Origin: Candidatus Levyibacteriota bacterium
GTDB taxonomy: Bacteria; Patescibacteriota; Microgenomatia; Levybacterales; UBA12049
Assembly: GCA_030651475.1 (NCBI GenBank)
Contig: JAUSEW010000005.1
Location: 1 to 39,376, forward strand
DNA: 39,376 nucleotides
Direction: 5' to 3'
Part shown: one piece after another, positions 6,808-15,189 of the stretch
Position numbering within the stretch: the first letter of the stretch is position 1
Layout of the letters: every line of letters begins with the position of its first letter
Notes under the pieces: generated by a model
The model's database searches: none
Seen by the model: only the letters and a program-made list of their open reading frames with translations
Told to the model about the DNA's origin: nothing
Program-made: the position numbers and the translations under genes

Positions 6808-7031
6808 TTCTTCTTTTTTCTCTGTCCAAACCGTCAGGCTAAATGGGGGTGCTTTGTGCTTTGGGGATGGTCCTCGGAAACCCTGATAAGACAACCCAGG
6901 AATAATATAGTTGGATAGATTAGACATATAAGTATAAATAAGCAAGCATGACAACTTTTTTAGGCGACCGCTTAAAAAAATTGTCAAAGCACCACAAATT
7001 AATATGTCAAAATATTTGTTAATAAAACTTG
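6808..7031. other. Non-coding stretch between response regulator and galT
   Basis: No credible gene is seen; the track ORF 6781-6987 has no recognisable features. The first part (6820-6900) is clearly more GC-rich than its surroundings. It can form a TCAGG/CCTGA stem (near 6832 and 6875) enclosing a G-rich segment with two GTGCTTT copies, so a structured RNA is possible. The second part holds the 36-bp inverted repeat (6950-6985) and a 46-bp AT-rich spacer to the galT stop. Confidence 0.45.
6948..6985. repeat. Conserved 36-bp inverted repeat, copy 1 (galT)
   Basis: The left half is ATGACAACTTTTTTAGGCGA (6948-6967), identical over 20 nt to 21011-21030. The right half (6968-6985) is its imperfect complement: 15 of 18 positions pair around the centre 6967/6968. 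The flank to the left (TAG...TAAGTATAAAT, from 6921) also resembles the flank of copy 2. It lies 46 bp beyond the galT stop. Confidence 0.75.
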
Positions 7032-7925
7032 TTAGACTCCCTTGCGGTAAGTGGCACTGTGGCTTGTTTTTATCTTTTCTTCATCCGGATTTTCAAAATG
7101 TTCTTTTATGAAATTTATTGTTTCTTGAGAATCTTGGGTATTTATAAATACTCCCGTACCTACTTCAAAACCTCCCAATGACTTGACTCTCGGAATAATG
7201 CGCAAATACCAATCCCCGCCTTGATAAATATAAAAATTAAATGGAAATTCATTACCGTGGCGAAGATCAAGTATCTGCACTAATCTTGACAGCGTAAAAG
7301 CTAAATCCGATACCTCTCCATCGCTAATCTCTCCAAATAGTCGTCCTCTTTTTCTCGGACTAATCCAAACTTCATCCGGCCATTGAGAAGTTTTGGGACA
7401 AAAAATTATAAATTCTTTTGTCTCTTGGGTAATTTGATCTTCGGAAACTGCTTCCGCTTCTTTATTTGAGGCAAGTGTGGGCACATCCATTTTTACGTCA
7501 GATGGGATAACTGCAAGCTGGGTATGGGGATGAGGCAGACTTTCTCCCCCACCCTCCCCATGATTATGGAAAATATACACCTGGCCTTTATCTTTATGAG
7601 CATCGTAACGCTGTCTGTAGGTATTAATTATGAGTTCTGCCGCAGATAAGGGAAGTTCGCCGAAATTTTTGTGGTGATCAGGAGAATGAACTATAACTTC
7701 ATGAATTGGAGCAAAGGGAAATTTATTCGGCAAAACACGAATCTGCCATCCGCTATCGTTATCGTTCCCGCCTACCCGATAAACTTCCTTTTCTTCTTTT
7801 TCTCTGCCCGGACAAAATGGACAAACCGGCTCAAATCCTTTTGCGATGTCCGGTCTTTTGGCGCGTCGAGGAGACAGAATAACCCATTTTTTGGAAATTG
7901 GATTTTGCAGAAACTGAAAGTCCAT
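7032..7925 (-). CDS. galT: Galactose-1-phosphate uridylyltransferase
   Basis: GalT exchanges UMP between UDP-glucose and galactose-1-phosphate. The N-terminus has the family start FQFLQNPISKKWVILSPRRAKRPD and a CPFCPG zinc-type motif at 35-40. The active-site segment NHGEGGGESLPHPHTQ (121-136) includes the HPH pair whose second His (134) is the expected nucleophile. At 297 aa it is a compact version. It is the last gene of a GT4 / unknown / glgA / galT operon, 4 bp after glgA. Its last 25 codons exist a second time, diverged, 736 bp downstream, so the present C-terminus may have been supplied by an integrated element. Confidence 0.93.
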   Translation of the reverse strand: MDFQFLQNPISKKWVILSPRRAKRPDIAKGFEPVCPFCPGREKEEKEVYRVGGNDNDSGWQIRVLPNKFPFAPIHEVIVHSPDHHKNFGELPLSAAELIINTYRQRYDAHKDKGQVYIFHNHGEGGGESLPHPHTQLAVIPSDVKMDVPTLASNKEAEAVSEDQITQETKEFIIFCPKTSQWPDEVWISPRKRGRLFGEISDGEVSDLAFTLSRLVQILDLRHGNEFPFNFYIYQGGDWYLRIIPRVKSLGGFEVGTGVFINTQDSQETINFIKEHFENPDEEKIKTSHSATYRKGV

Positions 7926-7929
7926 AATG

Positions 7930-9351
7930 TTATCTTAACATTTCCTCGTACAATTTTTTATATAAAACCGCGCTTTTATCCCAAGAAAAATCAGTTTTCA
8001 TTGCCCGCTCTACCATTTTTTTAAATTTTTCCTTATTCTGCATTCTGCTTAAGGCACGCTCTATTGCTTTTTTCAGACGTATTGATTTCCCTTTTTTAAA
8101 GAGAAACCCATTTTTCCCGTTTAGAATAGAGTCCCTTAGCCCTCCAGTGTCACTTGCTATAGGTATCGTTCCATATCGCATTGCAATCATTTGTATCAAC
8201 CCGCATGGTTCGTAACGGGACGGAACTATTATAAAATCCGAACCTGCATAAATCTTATGAGCAAGCTCTTCATCGTAAACAACTTCTGCTTTAACCCACG
8301 TAAATTTTTTAGCTATTTTTAAAACGCTGGCTTGAATTTTTGGGGTGCCTGAACCTAAAATTATTATATTAACATTAAAATTGGAAATGTGATTAATCGT
8401 TTTTATCAAAATATCCAATCCCTTTTGGGCAGCCATTCGTCCGACAAAACAAAAAGTCGGCCTGTCTTCCAAACCCAAGCATTTCAATAAATCATCTTTA
8501 TTGTCTTTTTTTCCAACTTCCCAGTTATTAATATCAAATTTATGAAAAGCAAATTCATCTTTCGCCGGATCCCAAATGTCGTAATCAATACCGTTGAGAA
8601 TTCCCATAACCCTTCTGTCTTTCCCAAGTCCCTCCTGCTCTCTTTTGACAAGAAACGGGGAAATTAGACTGTGATCGCGTTCTGTTTGCTCAATTTCCTT
8701 TGCATAGGTTGGAGAAACTGTTGAAACCCTGGTCGCGTGAATAATTCCCTCCCCCAAAAAATTTATTGCCGTTGCTGGCTTATCTCTTTTCAATTCTTTT
8801 GTTTCCTCATCTTTCATGTGAAGCAGATCCAATACCTTCAGCGATCCAACACCTTGATACATAAGATTATGAATAGTTAAGAGCGTCGGAATCGATAAGT
8901 TTATTTTCTTTCTTAGAATTAAAGGAATAATGGCTGTATGCCAATCATTACAATGAATTAAATCAGGCGACCAATGATGATGCTCTGAAACCCAACCAAT
9001 AAAATGCCCAACTGCCAAATCAAAAGATGCAAATTGATTTATCTTGTCTCTTCCGCGTTTATAGCTAATGAACTTATGTCTCTTGTTATCTAGAAAATAA
9101 AAGGGGATTTTAGTCTGAGGCAATAATGAGGAATAGACCCCTATTCGATCTTCTTCGGATTCGAATTTCATTACAAATTCGCCCTCTTCTTTGAAGTTAT
9201 ACTTCTTTTTTATGTCATTGTAATATGGTATCACCACGCGCACATCTACTCCAATCTTACTTAAGGCCTTTGGTAAAGATTCCATTACATCCCCCAGTCC
9301 TCCCCTTTTATAAAAAGGCGCAGCCTCGTAACCCGTAATCAAAACATTCAT
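7930..9351 (-). CDS. glgA: Glycogen/starch synthase (GT5)
   Basis: GlgA extends alpha-1,4-glucan from ADP- or UDP-glucose. I use the ATG at 9351 (MNVLITGYEAAPFYKRGGLGDVMESLPKAL), because the track start at 9375 is a TTG and adds residues absent from the family. The KRGGLGDV loop corresponds to the KxGGL sugar-nucleotide motif. The GT-B C-terminal half has FVGRMAAQKGLDIL, the donor-binding segment PSRYEPCGLIQMIAMRYGTIPIASDTGGLRDSI and a final SWDKSA. At about 473 aa it is full length. It lies 13 bp after the 408-aa ORF and 4 bp before galT. No branching enzyme or ADP-glucose pyrophosphorylase is in the window. Confidence 0.92.
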   Translation of the reverse strand: MNVLITGYEAAPFYKRGGLGDVMESLPKALSKIGVDVRVVIPYYNDIKKKYNFKEEGEFVMKFESEEDRIGVYSSLLPQTKIPFYFLDNKRHKFISYKRGRDKINQFASFDLAVGHFIGWVSEHHHWSPDLIHCNDWHTAIIPLILRKKINLSIPTLLTIHNLMYQGVGSLKVLDLLHMKDEETKELKRDKPATAINFLGEGIIHATRVSTVSPTYAKEIEQTERDHSLISPFLVKREQEGLGKDRRVMGILNGIDYDIWDPAKDEFAFHKFDINNWEVGKKDNKDDLLKCLGLEDRPTFCFVGRMAAQKGLDILIKTINHISNFNVNIIILGSGTPKIQASVLKIAKKFTWVKAEVVYDEELAHKIYAGSDFIIVPSRYEPCGLIQMIAMRYGTIPIASDTGGLRDSILNGKNGFLFKKGKSIRLKKAIERALSRMQNKEKFKKMVERAMKTDFSWDKSAVLYKKLYEEMLR

Positions 9352-9364
9352 ATTCTCATGTCGC

Positions 9365-10591
9365 TTAACTAACAAGCTGTCCTTTAGAGTTTTCTTCCAG
9401 CCATTGAGTAAGCACTTTATTTCCTAATTTATTTCTTATATCCAAAACCGTAGCGCTATCTGTTTTTGGAATTGTATTCCACTGATCTATAATTGCTTTG
9501 TATGCAGAACCCTCAATTCTTTGCTCTCTTGCGATTTTCAATCTCTCCTGTGCTTCACCTTCTGACATAACAGGCAAAACAACAGGAGCATTCGGGTCTT
9601 CCGGAACATATATATGAAAATGTACGGCCGTTCCAAAATCTTTATCTTTTGCTGCCAAATCAGGCCTGTGCAGCTTTTTTTCCATTTTGGGATTTTGCGC
9701 AAGCTTTTCCGTAGATAAAGTTCCTCCTTCGCTGACATCTTTAAGTCCACCAGCCCAATTTCCGCTATTATGAATTTCTCCTTTTCCGCCAAAAATTATT
9801 TGCCTTACTCCCAAAGATATCGCTGCGGCTTCTGTAACTTGCTGTACGTATCTCTGAACCATTACCTCATTTTCCATATCTGCTTGTTTTTCATGAACAG
9901 TCTGCCATTGTCTTGAAATTTTTTCTTTCGGATCAACAAGTATGTGAATCCCATTAAGATGAGGGTCTGTATTTACCGATACACGAAATCTGTCGCTTTC
10001 CCAAACAGTAGTGCTTGCTTCCGAAAGCTGTCCTTGGATTTCATTTATTCCATTCTGAAACAATTTCATAATGTTCGCAAGCTTTTTCCACTTCGGCATA
10101 TAACGTCCAAATAATTTTACTAATCTTGTTTCATCATAATGGGAATCAAGCGAATTTATTTCTGGAACATTTCTACTATTTGCATCTACGGGTTTTCGCC
10201 ACGAATCTGGATTTCGTGCATTTATTCCATATATATCTACAACGTCCAGATCACCAGTAGACGAATTTCCAATTCTGGTGTTTGCCCAAGGCTCATCTGG
10301 AGTCTGTCTGCTTTCGGCTATAACTTTTCCTGCTCCCAAAGCATAAACAAACTCACGAAGCGTTTCTTTTGTCTTATTAGTTACATTTTTTACGCCCTCA
10401 ACTCTTATGGAAATTCCTTCAGTAAGCGGTACATTTGGTTTTCTAGGAACAAAAAGCTCAATATCGTTAGTTCTAAATAAAATAATACCTTTCCCCCCTT
10501 CAGTTTCTATTTCTGTCTTAGCTGAATCAGCTTGTGGTATTTTCCCCACATTTTCTATACCAATTTCAGGGCTAACTACTCCATCATTCAT
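9365..10591 (-). CDS. Unrecognised 408-aa protein, possibly HIT-like
   Basis: I do not recognise this family with certainty. The C-terminal half contains GVRQIIFGGKGEIHNSGNWAGGLKDVSEGG and, 35 residues later, FGTAVHFHIYVPEDPNAP. Spacing and pattern (an Asn/Gly-rich segment, then H-x-H in a beta strand followed by Pro) recall the HIT/GalT superfamily, whose core is HxHxHxxP. No transmembrane segment is visible. It starts 3 bp after the upstream glycosyltransferase and ends 13 bp before glgA, so it belongs to the GT4-glgA-galT operon and probably has a role in sugar-phosphate or polysaccharide metabolism. The HIT assignment is tentative. Confidence 0.75.
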   Translation of the reverse strand: MNDGVVSPEIGIENVGKIPQADSAKTEIETEGGKGIILFRTNDIELFVPRKPNVPLTEGISIRVEGVKNVTNKTKETLREFVYALGAGKVIAESRQTPDEPWANTRIGNSSTGDLDVVDIYGINARNPDSWRKPVDANSRNVPEINSLDSHYDETRLVKLFGRYMPKWKKLANIMKLFQNGINEIQGQLSEASTTVWESDRFRVSVNTDPHLNGIHILVDPKEKISRQWQTVHEKQADMENEVMVQRYVQQVTEAAAISLGVRQIIFGGKGEIHNSGNWAGGLKDVSEGGTLSTEKLAQNPKMEKKLHRPDLAAKDKDFGTAVHFHIYVPEDPNAPVVLPVMSEGEAQERLKIAREQRIEGSAYKAIIDQWNTIPKTDSATVLDIRNKLGNKVLTQWLEENSKGQLVS

Positions 10592-10594
10592 AAT

Positions 10595-11725
10595 TTAAAC
10601 AATGTTCAATATTTCTCTATATACCCTTTCGTATCCATCGACCATTTTCTCAACTGAAAAATTATCCTCAACATGCTTTCGGCAGGCTTGTCTCATTCTT
10701 ACATATTCTTCTTCAGATAATGAATTTAATCTTTGAATAGCCTCAACCAATCCCTCAATTCCTGTTTTTTTGATGATAAAATCTCCTCTTTTGTCCTCTT
10801 CCGACGAATTAACAACAAATCCTGTAACTCCATCTACAACAACTTCAGGTATCGCACCTCTCGCAAAGGCAATCACCGGTGTTCCACATGCCATCGCTTC
10901 AATCAATACTAGGCCAAACGGCTCCTCCCATTGAATCGGAAAAAGAAAAGCTTTTGCATCTTGATACAACTCTAACTTCCGTTCAAATCCGGCATGCTCC
11001 TCAAAAACAATCTCTGAAGTAAGATATGGTTTTACCTCTTTATCAAAAAAGCTCTGGTATTTTGCCCTGTCAATTATTCCCGATAAAATGAGCGGCACTT
11101 TTGCCATAGAGCAGGCCTTAACTGCTTCAGAGCAGCCCTTAAGCTCGTCCACCCGACTCAGCCAAAGAAACTTTTCCTGATTTGAATTCTGCGAAATTGG
11201 AAATTTGAAAACATCTATTCCATTGTAGATAAATCCAGCATTATTCTTAAAAAGTGAAAGTTCCTGAGCTTTTTTCGAAACATAAACAAAATTTTCATTT
11301 GGAGAAAACCCAATTCTCTCATAAACTTCATAAATCTTGGGCCTGCTCATAAAGTCTCTGTGCATTGTATAAAGAATTGGAATATTTACCTGACTGGCAA
11401 AATAAGACATTATAAAAGTCTTTAGAAAATTAATATGTAATATGTCAAATTTCTTCTCTCTAATGTCTTCTATAATTGCTCTAACTTCCAACAACGTGTA
11501 GGGATAAACGAAATGAAGATTAGATTCTTCTCCTAATGCGTCTTCCCCATTGCAGATTTCTATATGATGTTGTGCCGGAGTTTTGCTTCCCGTTGCGCAG
11601 TACAAAGTTACTTCGTGGCCTCTTTGCACCAAACCTTTCACTAGAAGATAAGTAAAAGCCTCTGTTCCTCCCAAAGCATCCTCCTCAATCTTCTTGGTTA
11701 CCACCCCCGCAATCGCTATCCTCAT
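10595..11725 (-). CDS. Glycosyltransferase family 4
   Basis: A GT-B fold glycosyltransferase. The ATG at 11725 (MRIAIAGVVTKKIEEDALGGTEAFTYLLVKGLVQRGHEVTLYC) is preferred over the GTG at 11758, because the first beta strand starts there. The N-terminal GGTEAFTYLLVKGLVQRGHEV is the typical acceptor-side glycine loop. The C-terminal half has FLWLSRVDELKGCSEAVKAC and the donor motif FGLVLIEAMACGTPVIAFARGAIPEVVVDGVTGF, whose E-x7-E pattern is the GT4 hallmark. The acceptor and sugar are not predictable. It is the first gene of a tight minus-strand operon with the 408-aa ORF, glgA and galT. Confidence 0.92.
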   Translation of the reverse strand: MRIAIAGVVTKKIEEDALGGTEAFTYLLVKGLVQRGHEVTLYCATGSKTPAQHHIEICNGEDALGEESNLHFVYPYTLLEVRAIIEDIREKKFDILHINFLKTFIMSYFASQVNIPILYTMHRDFMSRPKIYEVYERIGFSPNENFVYVSKKAQELSLFKNNAGFIYNGIDVFKFPISQNSNQEKFLWLSRVDELKGCSEAVKACSMAKVPLILSGIIDRAKYQSFFDKEVKPYLTSEIVFEEHAGFERKLELYQDAKAFLFPIQWEEPFGLVLIEAMACGTPVIAFARGAIPEVVVDGVTGFVVNSSEEDKRGDFIIKKTGIEGLVEAIQRLNSLSEEEYVRMRQACRKHVEDNFSVEKMVDGYERVYREILNIV

Positions 11726-11795
11726 ATCAATTTTCAATCTCCATATACCATAATACACTAATCGTTGAAGAAAAAATAGATTTTAAAAGGAAGTT

Positions 11796-12980
11796 TTATT
11801 TTTTGATGTTATTGTTCTTAGGGTAAGTTGCAAATTTTTCGTATTTCTCTATAAATTTTTGCGCGATTATCTTCCAACTGAATTTTTCTACGGCGATTTC
11901 GCGCGCTTTTTGACCCATTTTGAGACGTTTTTCATCATTTTGAAATAGATAATTAACCTTCTCGGCAATATCCTTGGCATTTCTCGATCTGATAAATAAG
12001 CCATTCTTTCCATCTTTAACTGCTAATGGTATTCCTCCTTTGCGAGTCACAACTACCGGCGTTTCACAAGCCATTGCTTCAAGAATAACAAGACCCAAAG
12101 GCTCATCCCAAACACTTGGAGCAACAAAAACATCTGCTCTACTGTAAAATTTAACAAGAAATTTAGTATCGTTTCCCAAATGACCTATAAACCTAACATT
12201 TTTAATTTGCTCCTTACTTACAATTTCCTCCAAGTTTTTTCTTTCAGATCCATCTCCCAAAATCAACACTTCTCCTTTAATCTTTTTGGCAGCATAGATT
12301 AGATATTTAACGCCTTTGTAGGGAGTAAGTTTTCCGGCAAAAACAACTACTTTTTTGCCTTTAAGGTTAAATCTTTTATCTATATCCCCCGTGTCAACTT
12401 TTTTAAATTCATCAATGTCAACACCGCCGGGTATTACTCTTATTTGATCGCCAAATCCATCTTTAAGCACTCTGTTCATCCAATCTCTTGTCCAAAAGCT
12501 ATTTGGAATTATACGAACAGCCTTATGCAATGCTTCAGATGTTAAAAAGGGATAACGTTTATCTTGCTCCAAAGTCGGCAATTCTGAACCGTGAACTGTA
12601 ACAATGAAATTAAGACCGTAGGCAATTTTAACAAAACGGGCAATCCAGGAAAGGGGCATTAGATGATGTACATGGATAATGTTTGGCTGAAAATCATTAA
12701 CCGCCTGTATTATTTTTTCAAAATATGCAAGATAATTTGCCGAAAGATCTTTCCCGCCGACTTTGGTATAAAGCTTGCAGTCTGGCCATTCAGGATGACC
12801 TGTAAATGCAATTCTGACCGGTAAATTTACTTTATACATTTTTAAGCCTGGAATTTCACGTTCTTCCGGAGCAACCATTGCAACTTCATGGCTCTTGGCA
12901 ACTTCTTCCGCAAGCTCCCTTGCGTATGTTCCGGAACCAGACCCGAACAAAGGAAATGTCTGTAAATACAAAATTCTCAT
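11796..12980 (-). CDS. Glycosyltransferase family 4
   Basis: A second GT-B enzyme: MRILYLQTFPLFGSGSGTYARELAEEVAKSHEVAMVAPEE at the N-terminus with its glycine-rich loop, NIIHVHHLMPLSWIARFVK in the middle, KKVVVFAGKLTPYKGVKYLIYA at the domain boundary, and EPLGLVILEAMACETPVVVTRKGGIPLAVKDGKNGLFI as the donor E-x7-E motif. The C-terminal SWKIIAQKFIEKYE helix crosses back to the first domain. At 394 aa it is full length. A perfect TATAAT on the minus strand (12988-12993) ends 7 nt before the ATG, so the transcript is likely leaderless. Sugar specificity is unknown. Confidence 0.92.
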   Translation of the reverse strand: MRILYLQTFPLFGSGSGTYARELAEEVAKSHEVAMVAPEEREIPGLKMYKVNLPVRIAFTGHPEWPDCKLYTKVGGKDLSANYLAYFEKIIQAVNDFQPNIIHVHHLMPLSWIARFVKIAYGLNFIVTVHGSELPTLEQDKRYPFLTSEALHKAVRIIPNSFWTRDWMNRVLKDGFGDQIRVIPGGVDIDEFKKVDTGDIDKRFNLKGKKVVVFAGKLTPYKGVKYLIYAAKKIKGEVLILGDGSERKNLEEIVSKEQIKNVRFIGHLGNDTKFLVKFYSRADVFVAPSVWDEPLGLVILEAMACETPVVVTRKGGIPLAVKDGKNGLFIRSRNAKDIAEKVNYLFQNDEKRLKMGQKAREIAVEKFSWKIIAQKFIEKYEKFATYPKNNNIKK

Positions 12981-13045
12981 TCTCGTAATTATAACATAAA
13001 CAATAATACGTTAATATGAGAAATGGCTGAAAGAGAAAGGTTCAA

Positions 13046-13852
13046 TTATTTACTTAAAAATCTCTCTTTTAAAACCAGATAAATAAATTCCAGAAGCGTG
13101 AGCTGGCGTTTCCAGCGCCAGGGTTGGGTAATTAAACGAAAAAACCATTCAAGCCCAATTTTACTAATCCATTTTGGCGGCCTTGGAACTTCTCCGCTGA
13201 TGTAGTCAAAAGATCCGCCTACTCCCACCGCGACTTTGACCGGAATTTTAGCTAAATTTTCATTCATCCATAACTCCTGCTTCGGCGCCCCAAAGGCGAC
13301 GAACAATATGTCAATCATCGCTGAACCACGCTGATCAAAAACGCTGAACAACGCTGAATTATTCCGTTCCGCGCCTTTCTGCGTATTGTTCCGCGCCTTT
13401 CTGCGTTCATCCGCAAGAACAAAACCAGCATTATCCCACTCCTGACCAACAAAACCGATTTTAAGATTGGGGTATCTAGACAGCAAGCACTCGGCAGTCT
13501 TCTCTGCTACCCCAGGCTTACCACCCAAAAAGCCCACTGTTATAGGCTTTTCCGCAACAAGCAAACATAAGCTTTCTAGTAAGTCAACTCCCGTTACCCT
13601 CTCTTTTAATGGTTTACCCAAAACTTGACCCACAATTATTACTCCTATACCGTCTGCCAAGGCTATTTCTGCCTTATTTAAGACTTTTTGGTAATCAATG
13701 TTTTTGTCCGCCATTACCAAAATTTCAGGGTTTGGTGTCACAACAAAGTACTTTTTACCATTTTGCGCTAGGCCTTTTATAATATACTCTAGGATTTCCT
13801 CTTTAGAAGCGTCCGTTATTCCGACATTTAAGATATTTTTCTTGCTTAACAT
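13046..13852 (-). CDS. WecG/TagA/CpsF-family glycosyltransferase with repeat-derived insertion
   Basis: This GT26 family adds a sugar such as N-acetylmannosaminuronate or N-acetylmannosamine to an undecaprenyl-linked intermediate. Family blocks are FVVTPNPEILVMA, AEIALADGIGVIIVG with the catalytic-loop Asp, RVTGVDLLESL, ITVGFLGGKPGVAEKTAECL, ILFVAFGAPKQELWM and VAVGVGGSFDYISGEVPRPPKWI. Residues 148-179 (DERRKARNNTQKGAERNN... to GSAM) interrupt the region between GFVGQEW and IDILFVAFG. They are encoded by a tandem-repeat block (13319-13406), so the protein carries an in-frame insertion of roughly 30 residues. It has a leaderless-type promoter just upstream. Confidence 0.9.
   Translation of the reverse strand: MLSKKNILNVGITDASKEEILEYIIKGLAQNGKKYFVVTPNPEILVMADKNIDYQKVLNKAEIALADGIGVIIVGQVLGKPLKERVTGVDLLESLCLLVAEKPITVGFLGGKPGVAEKTAECLLSRYPNLKIGFVGQEWDNAGFVLADERRKARNNTQKGAERNNSALFSVFDQRGSAMIDILFVAFGAPKQELWMNENLAKIPVKVAVGVGGSFDYISGEVPRPPKWISKIGLEWFFRLITQPWRWKRQLTLLEFIYLVLKERFLSK
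13319..13406 (-). repeat. Two-part tandem repeat block inside the WecG-type gene
   Basis: Four CGCTGA words start at 13319, 13329, 13342 and 13352. They are followed by two copies of the 19-mer GTTCCGCGCCTTTCTGCGT (13366-13384 and 13388-13406). The block stays in frame and encodes a low-complexity polar segment not expected in the family. Confidence 0.75.
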
Positions 13853-13861
13853 ATCATTTTT

Positions 13862-13889
13862 ATTATAAGCTTAATATTATTATTTGCAA
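13862..13889 (-). promoter_or_regulatory. Promoter of the WecG-type gene
   Basis: On the minus strand, TTGCAA (13884-13889), 16 bp and TATAAT (13862-13867) end 9 nt before the ATG at 13852. The rest of the 13890-14115 gap is AT-rich sequence in which I see no gene. Confidence 0.6.
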
Positions 13890-14115
13890 TGTCTTTGTTT
13901 TGCTCTTTTTGAATATTTAATATACTCAAAATCCCTTCTTAAATTTTCTATCTGCAAAGCCATAAAATAACTCAATTTATTTGTCTTTAAAAGATAAATA
14001 CTATAAATCTATAACTATATGAAAAGTTATCGTATCTTACCATTATTTGTGAAAATAAAAATATTAATGATAAATCTTATAGGATAAATTGTGCGTTGGC
14101 AGATTTTAAAATGTT

Positions 14116-15138
14116 TTATTGTCTGCTTATGCTCCTTTTGTATAATTCTATATTTTCCAAAGCAACACCTGTCCCCCGAGCAACGCAAAGAATCGCATCT
14201 TCCGCAACATGGCAAGGAACGCCGGTAAGTTTGGTCATAAGTTTATCGAGATTCTTAAGAAGAGACGTTCCTCCGCTCATAACCACGCCTTTGTCTATTA
14301 TATCTGAAGCCAATTCCGGAGGAGTTTGCTCCAAAACGCCTTTTACCGCCGAGATAATATTCAAAAGCGTAGGATAAATAGCCTCATTTATCTGAACTTC
14401 CGTAAGCTCGATTGTTCTTGGCAGCCCTGTTATATTGTCTCTTCCTCTAATCTCCATTTTCCTTTGCCCTTCCGAAGCAGAATTTTCTTCCCCTACGAGT
14501 GCGTTTGCTATGGCGATTTTTATTTCTTCTGCTGTTCTTTCTCCAATCAAAAGGTTAAATTTCTTTTTGGTGTAATTTGCGATTGCCTCATCAATCTTAT
14601 TTCCCCCTACCCGAACCGAATGATGAACTACCACTCCGCCAAGAGAAATAACAGCCGCTTCCGTAGATCCTCCGCCAATATCCACAATCATATGTCCTGC
14701 AGCTTGAGCTATGGGAATTTTTGCGCCAATTGCAGCTGCCAACGGTTCCTCGATAAGATAGGCTATTTTTGCTCCTGCAGCCATTGTCGCGTCAAGAACA
14801 GCTCGTCTCTCAACCTGCGTAACGCCGGAAGGAATGCACACCATTACCTCCGGTTTGAAAAATCTGGATTTACCGCAAGCCTTGTCCATAAAATAAGAAA
14901 GCATTGCCTCTGTCACAGTATAATCTGCAATAACACCATCCCTAAGAGGTCTTAAAGCTATTATATTCCCCGGAGTTCTACCTAGCATTTCTTTTGCCTC
15001 CTTACCTACCGCAATTACCCGATTGTCATCTGCTGTCACAGCAACAACTGTGGGTTCATTGAGAACTATTCCCTGGCCGGCAAGGTAAACTACCGTATTG
15101 GCAGTGCCAAGATCAATTCCGATTCTTTTTGAAAACAT
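14116..15138 (-). CDS. mreB: Rod shape-determining actin homologue MreB
   Basis: MreB polymerises beneath the membrane and guides cell-wall synthesis. The phosphate-1 loop IGIDLGTANTVVYLAGQGIVLNEPTVVA, the connect motif PSGVTQVERRAV, the IAYLIEEPLAAAIGAKIPI block, phosphate-2 HMIVDIGGGSTEAAVISLGGVV, and the adenosine motif GVVMSGGTSLLKNLDKLMTKLTGVP are all there. At 340 aa it is full length. Unlike many genes here it has a good Shine-Dalgarno (AAAGGAG, 9 nt from the ATG) and a leader of about 40 nt from a promoter that shares its -35 hexamer with the divergent PEGA gene. Confidence 0.96.
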   Translation of the reverse strand: MFSKRIGIDLGTANTVVYLAGQGIVLNEPTVVAVTADDNRVIAVGKEAKEMLGRTPGNIIALRPLRDGVIADYTVTEAMLSYFMDKACGKSRFFKPEVMVCIPSGVTQVERRAVLDATMAAGAKIAYLIEEPLAAAIGAKIPIAQAAGHMIVDIGGGSTEAAVISLGGVVVHHSVRVGGNKIDEAIANYTKKKFNLLIGERTAEEIKIAIANALVGEENSASEGQRKMEIRGRDNITGLPRTIELTEVQINEAIYPTLLNIISAVKGVLEQTPPELASDIIDKGVVMSGGTSLLKNLDKLMTKLTGVPCHVAEDAILCVARGTGVALENIELYKRSISRQ

Positions 15139-15189
15139 ATCAGACTACTCCTTTAACCTATCACTTAAATTTTTAGCTTGAGCAAATTG

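Noticed and set aside
6840-6895. Resemblance to a fluoride riboswitch (GGGGATGG ... CTGATAAGAC)
   Set aside because: The internal hairpin between the pseudoknot strand and CTGAT is missing, the pseudoknot pairing is incomplete, and no gene follows on that strand.
6948-6985. Interpretation of the 36-bp inverted repeat as an ordinary intrinsic terminator or a dif site
   Set aside because: There is no GC-rich stem with trailing T run, and the sequence does not match the known dif consensus. The link with duplicated gene ends at both places needs another explanation.
6781-6987. Minus-strand ORF of 68 aa downstream of the response regulator
   Set aside because: No domain, no ribosome-binding site, overlaps the response regulator end and runs through the inverted repeat; probably non-coding.
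13319-13406. Possible CRISPR array
   Set aside because: Only two copies of the 19-mer separated by 3 nt and no spacers of uniform size; the block is coding and in frame.
14326-14955. Plus-strand ORF of 209 aa opposite mreB
   Set aside because: Antisense shadow of the well-supported mreB gene.
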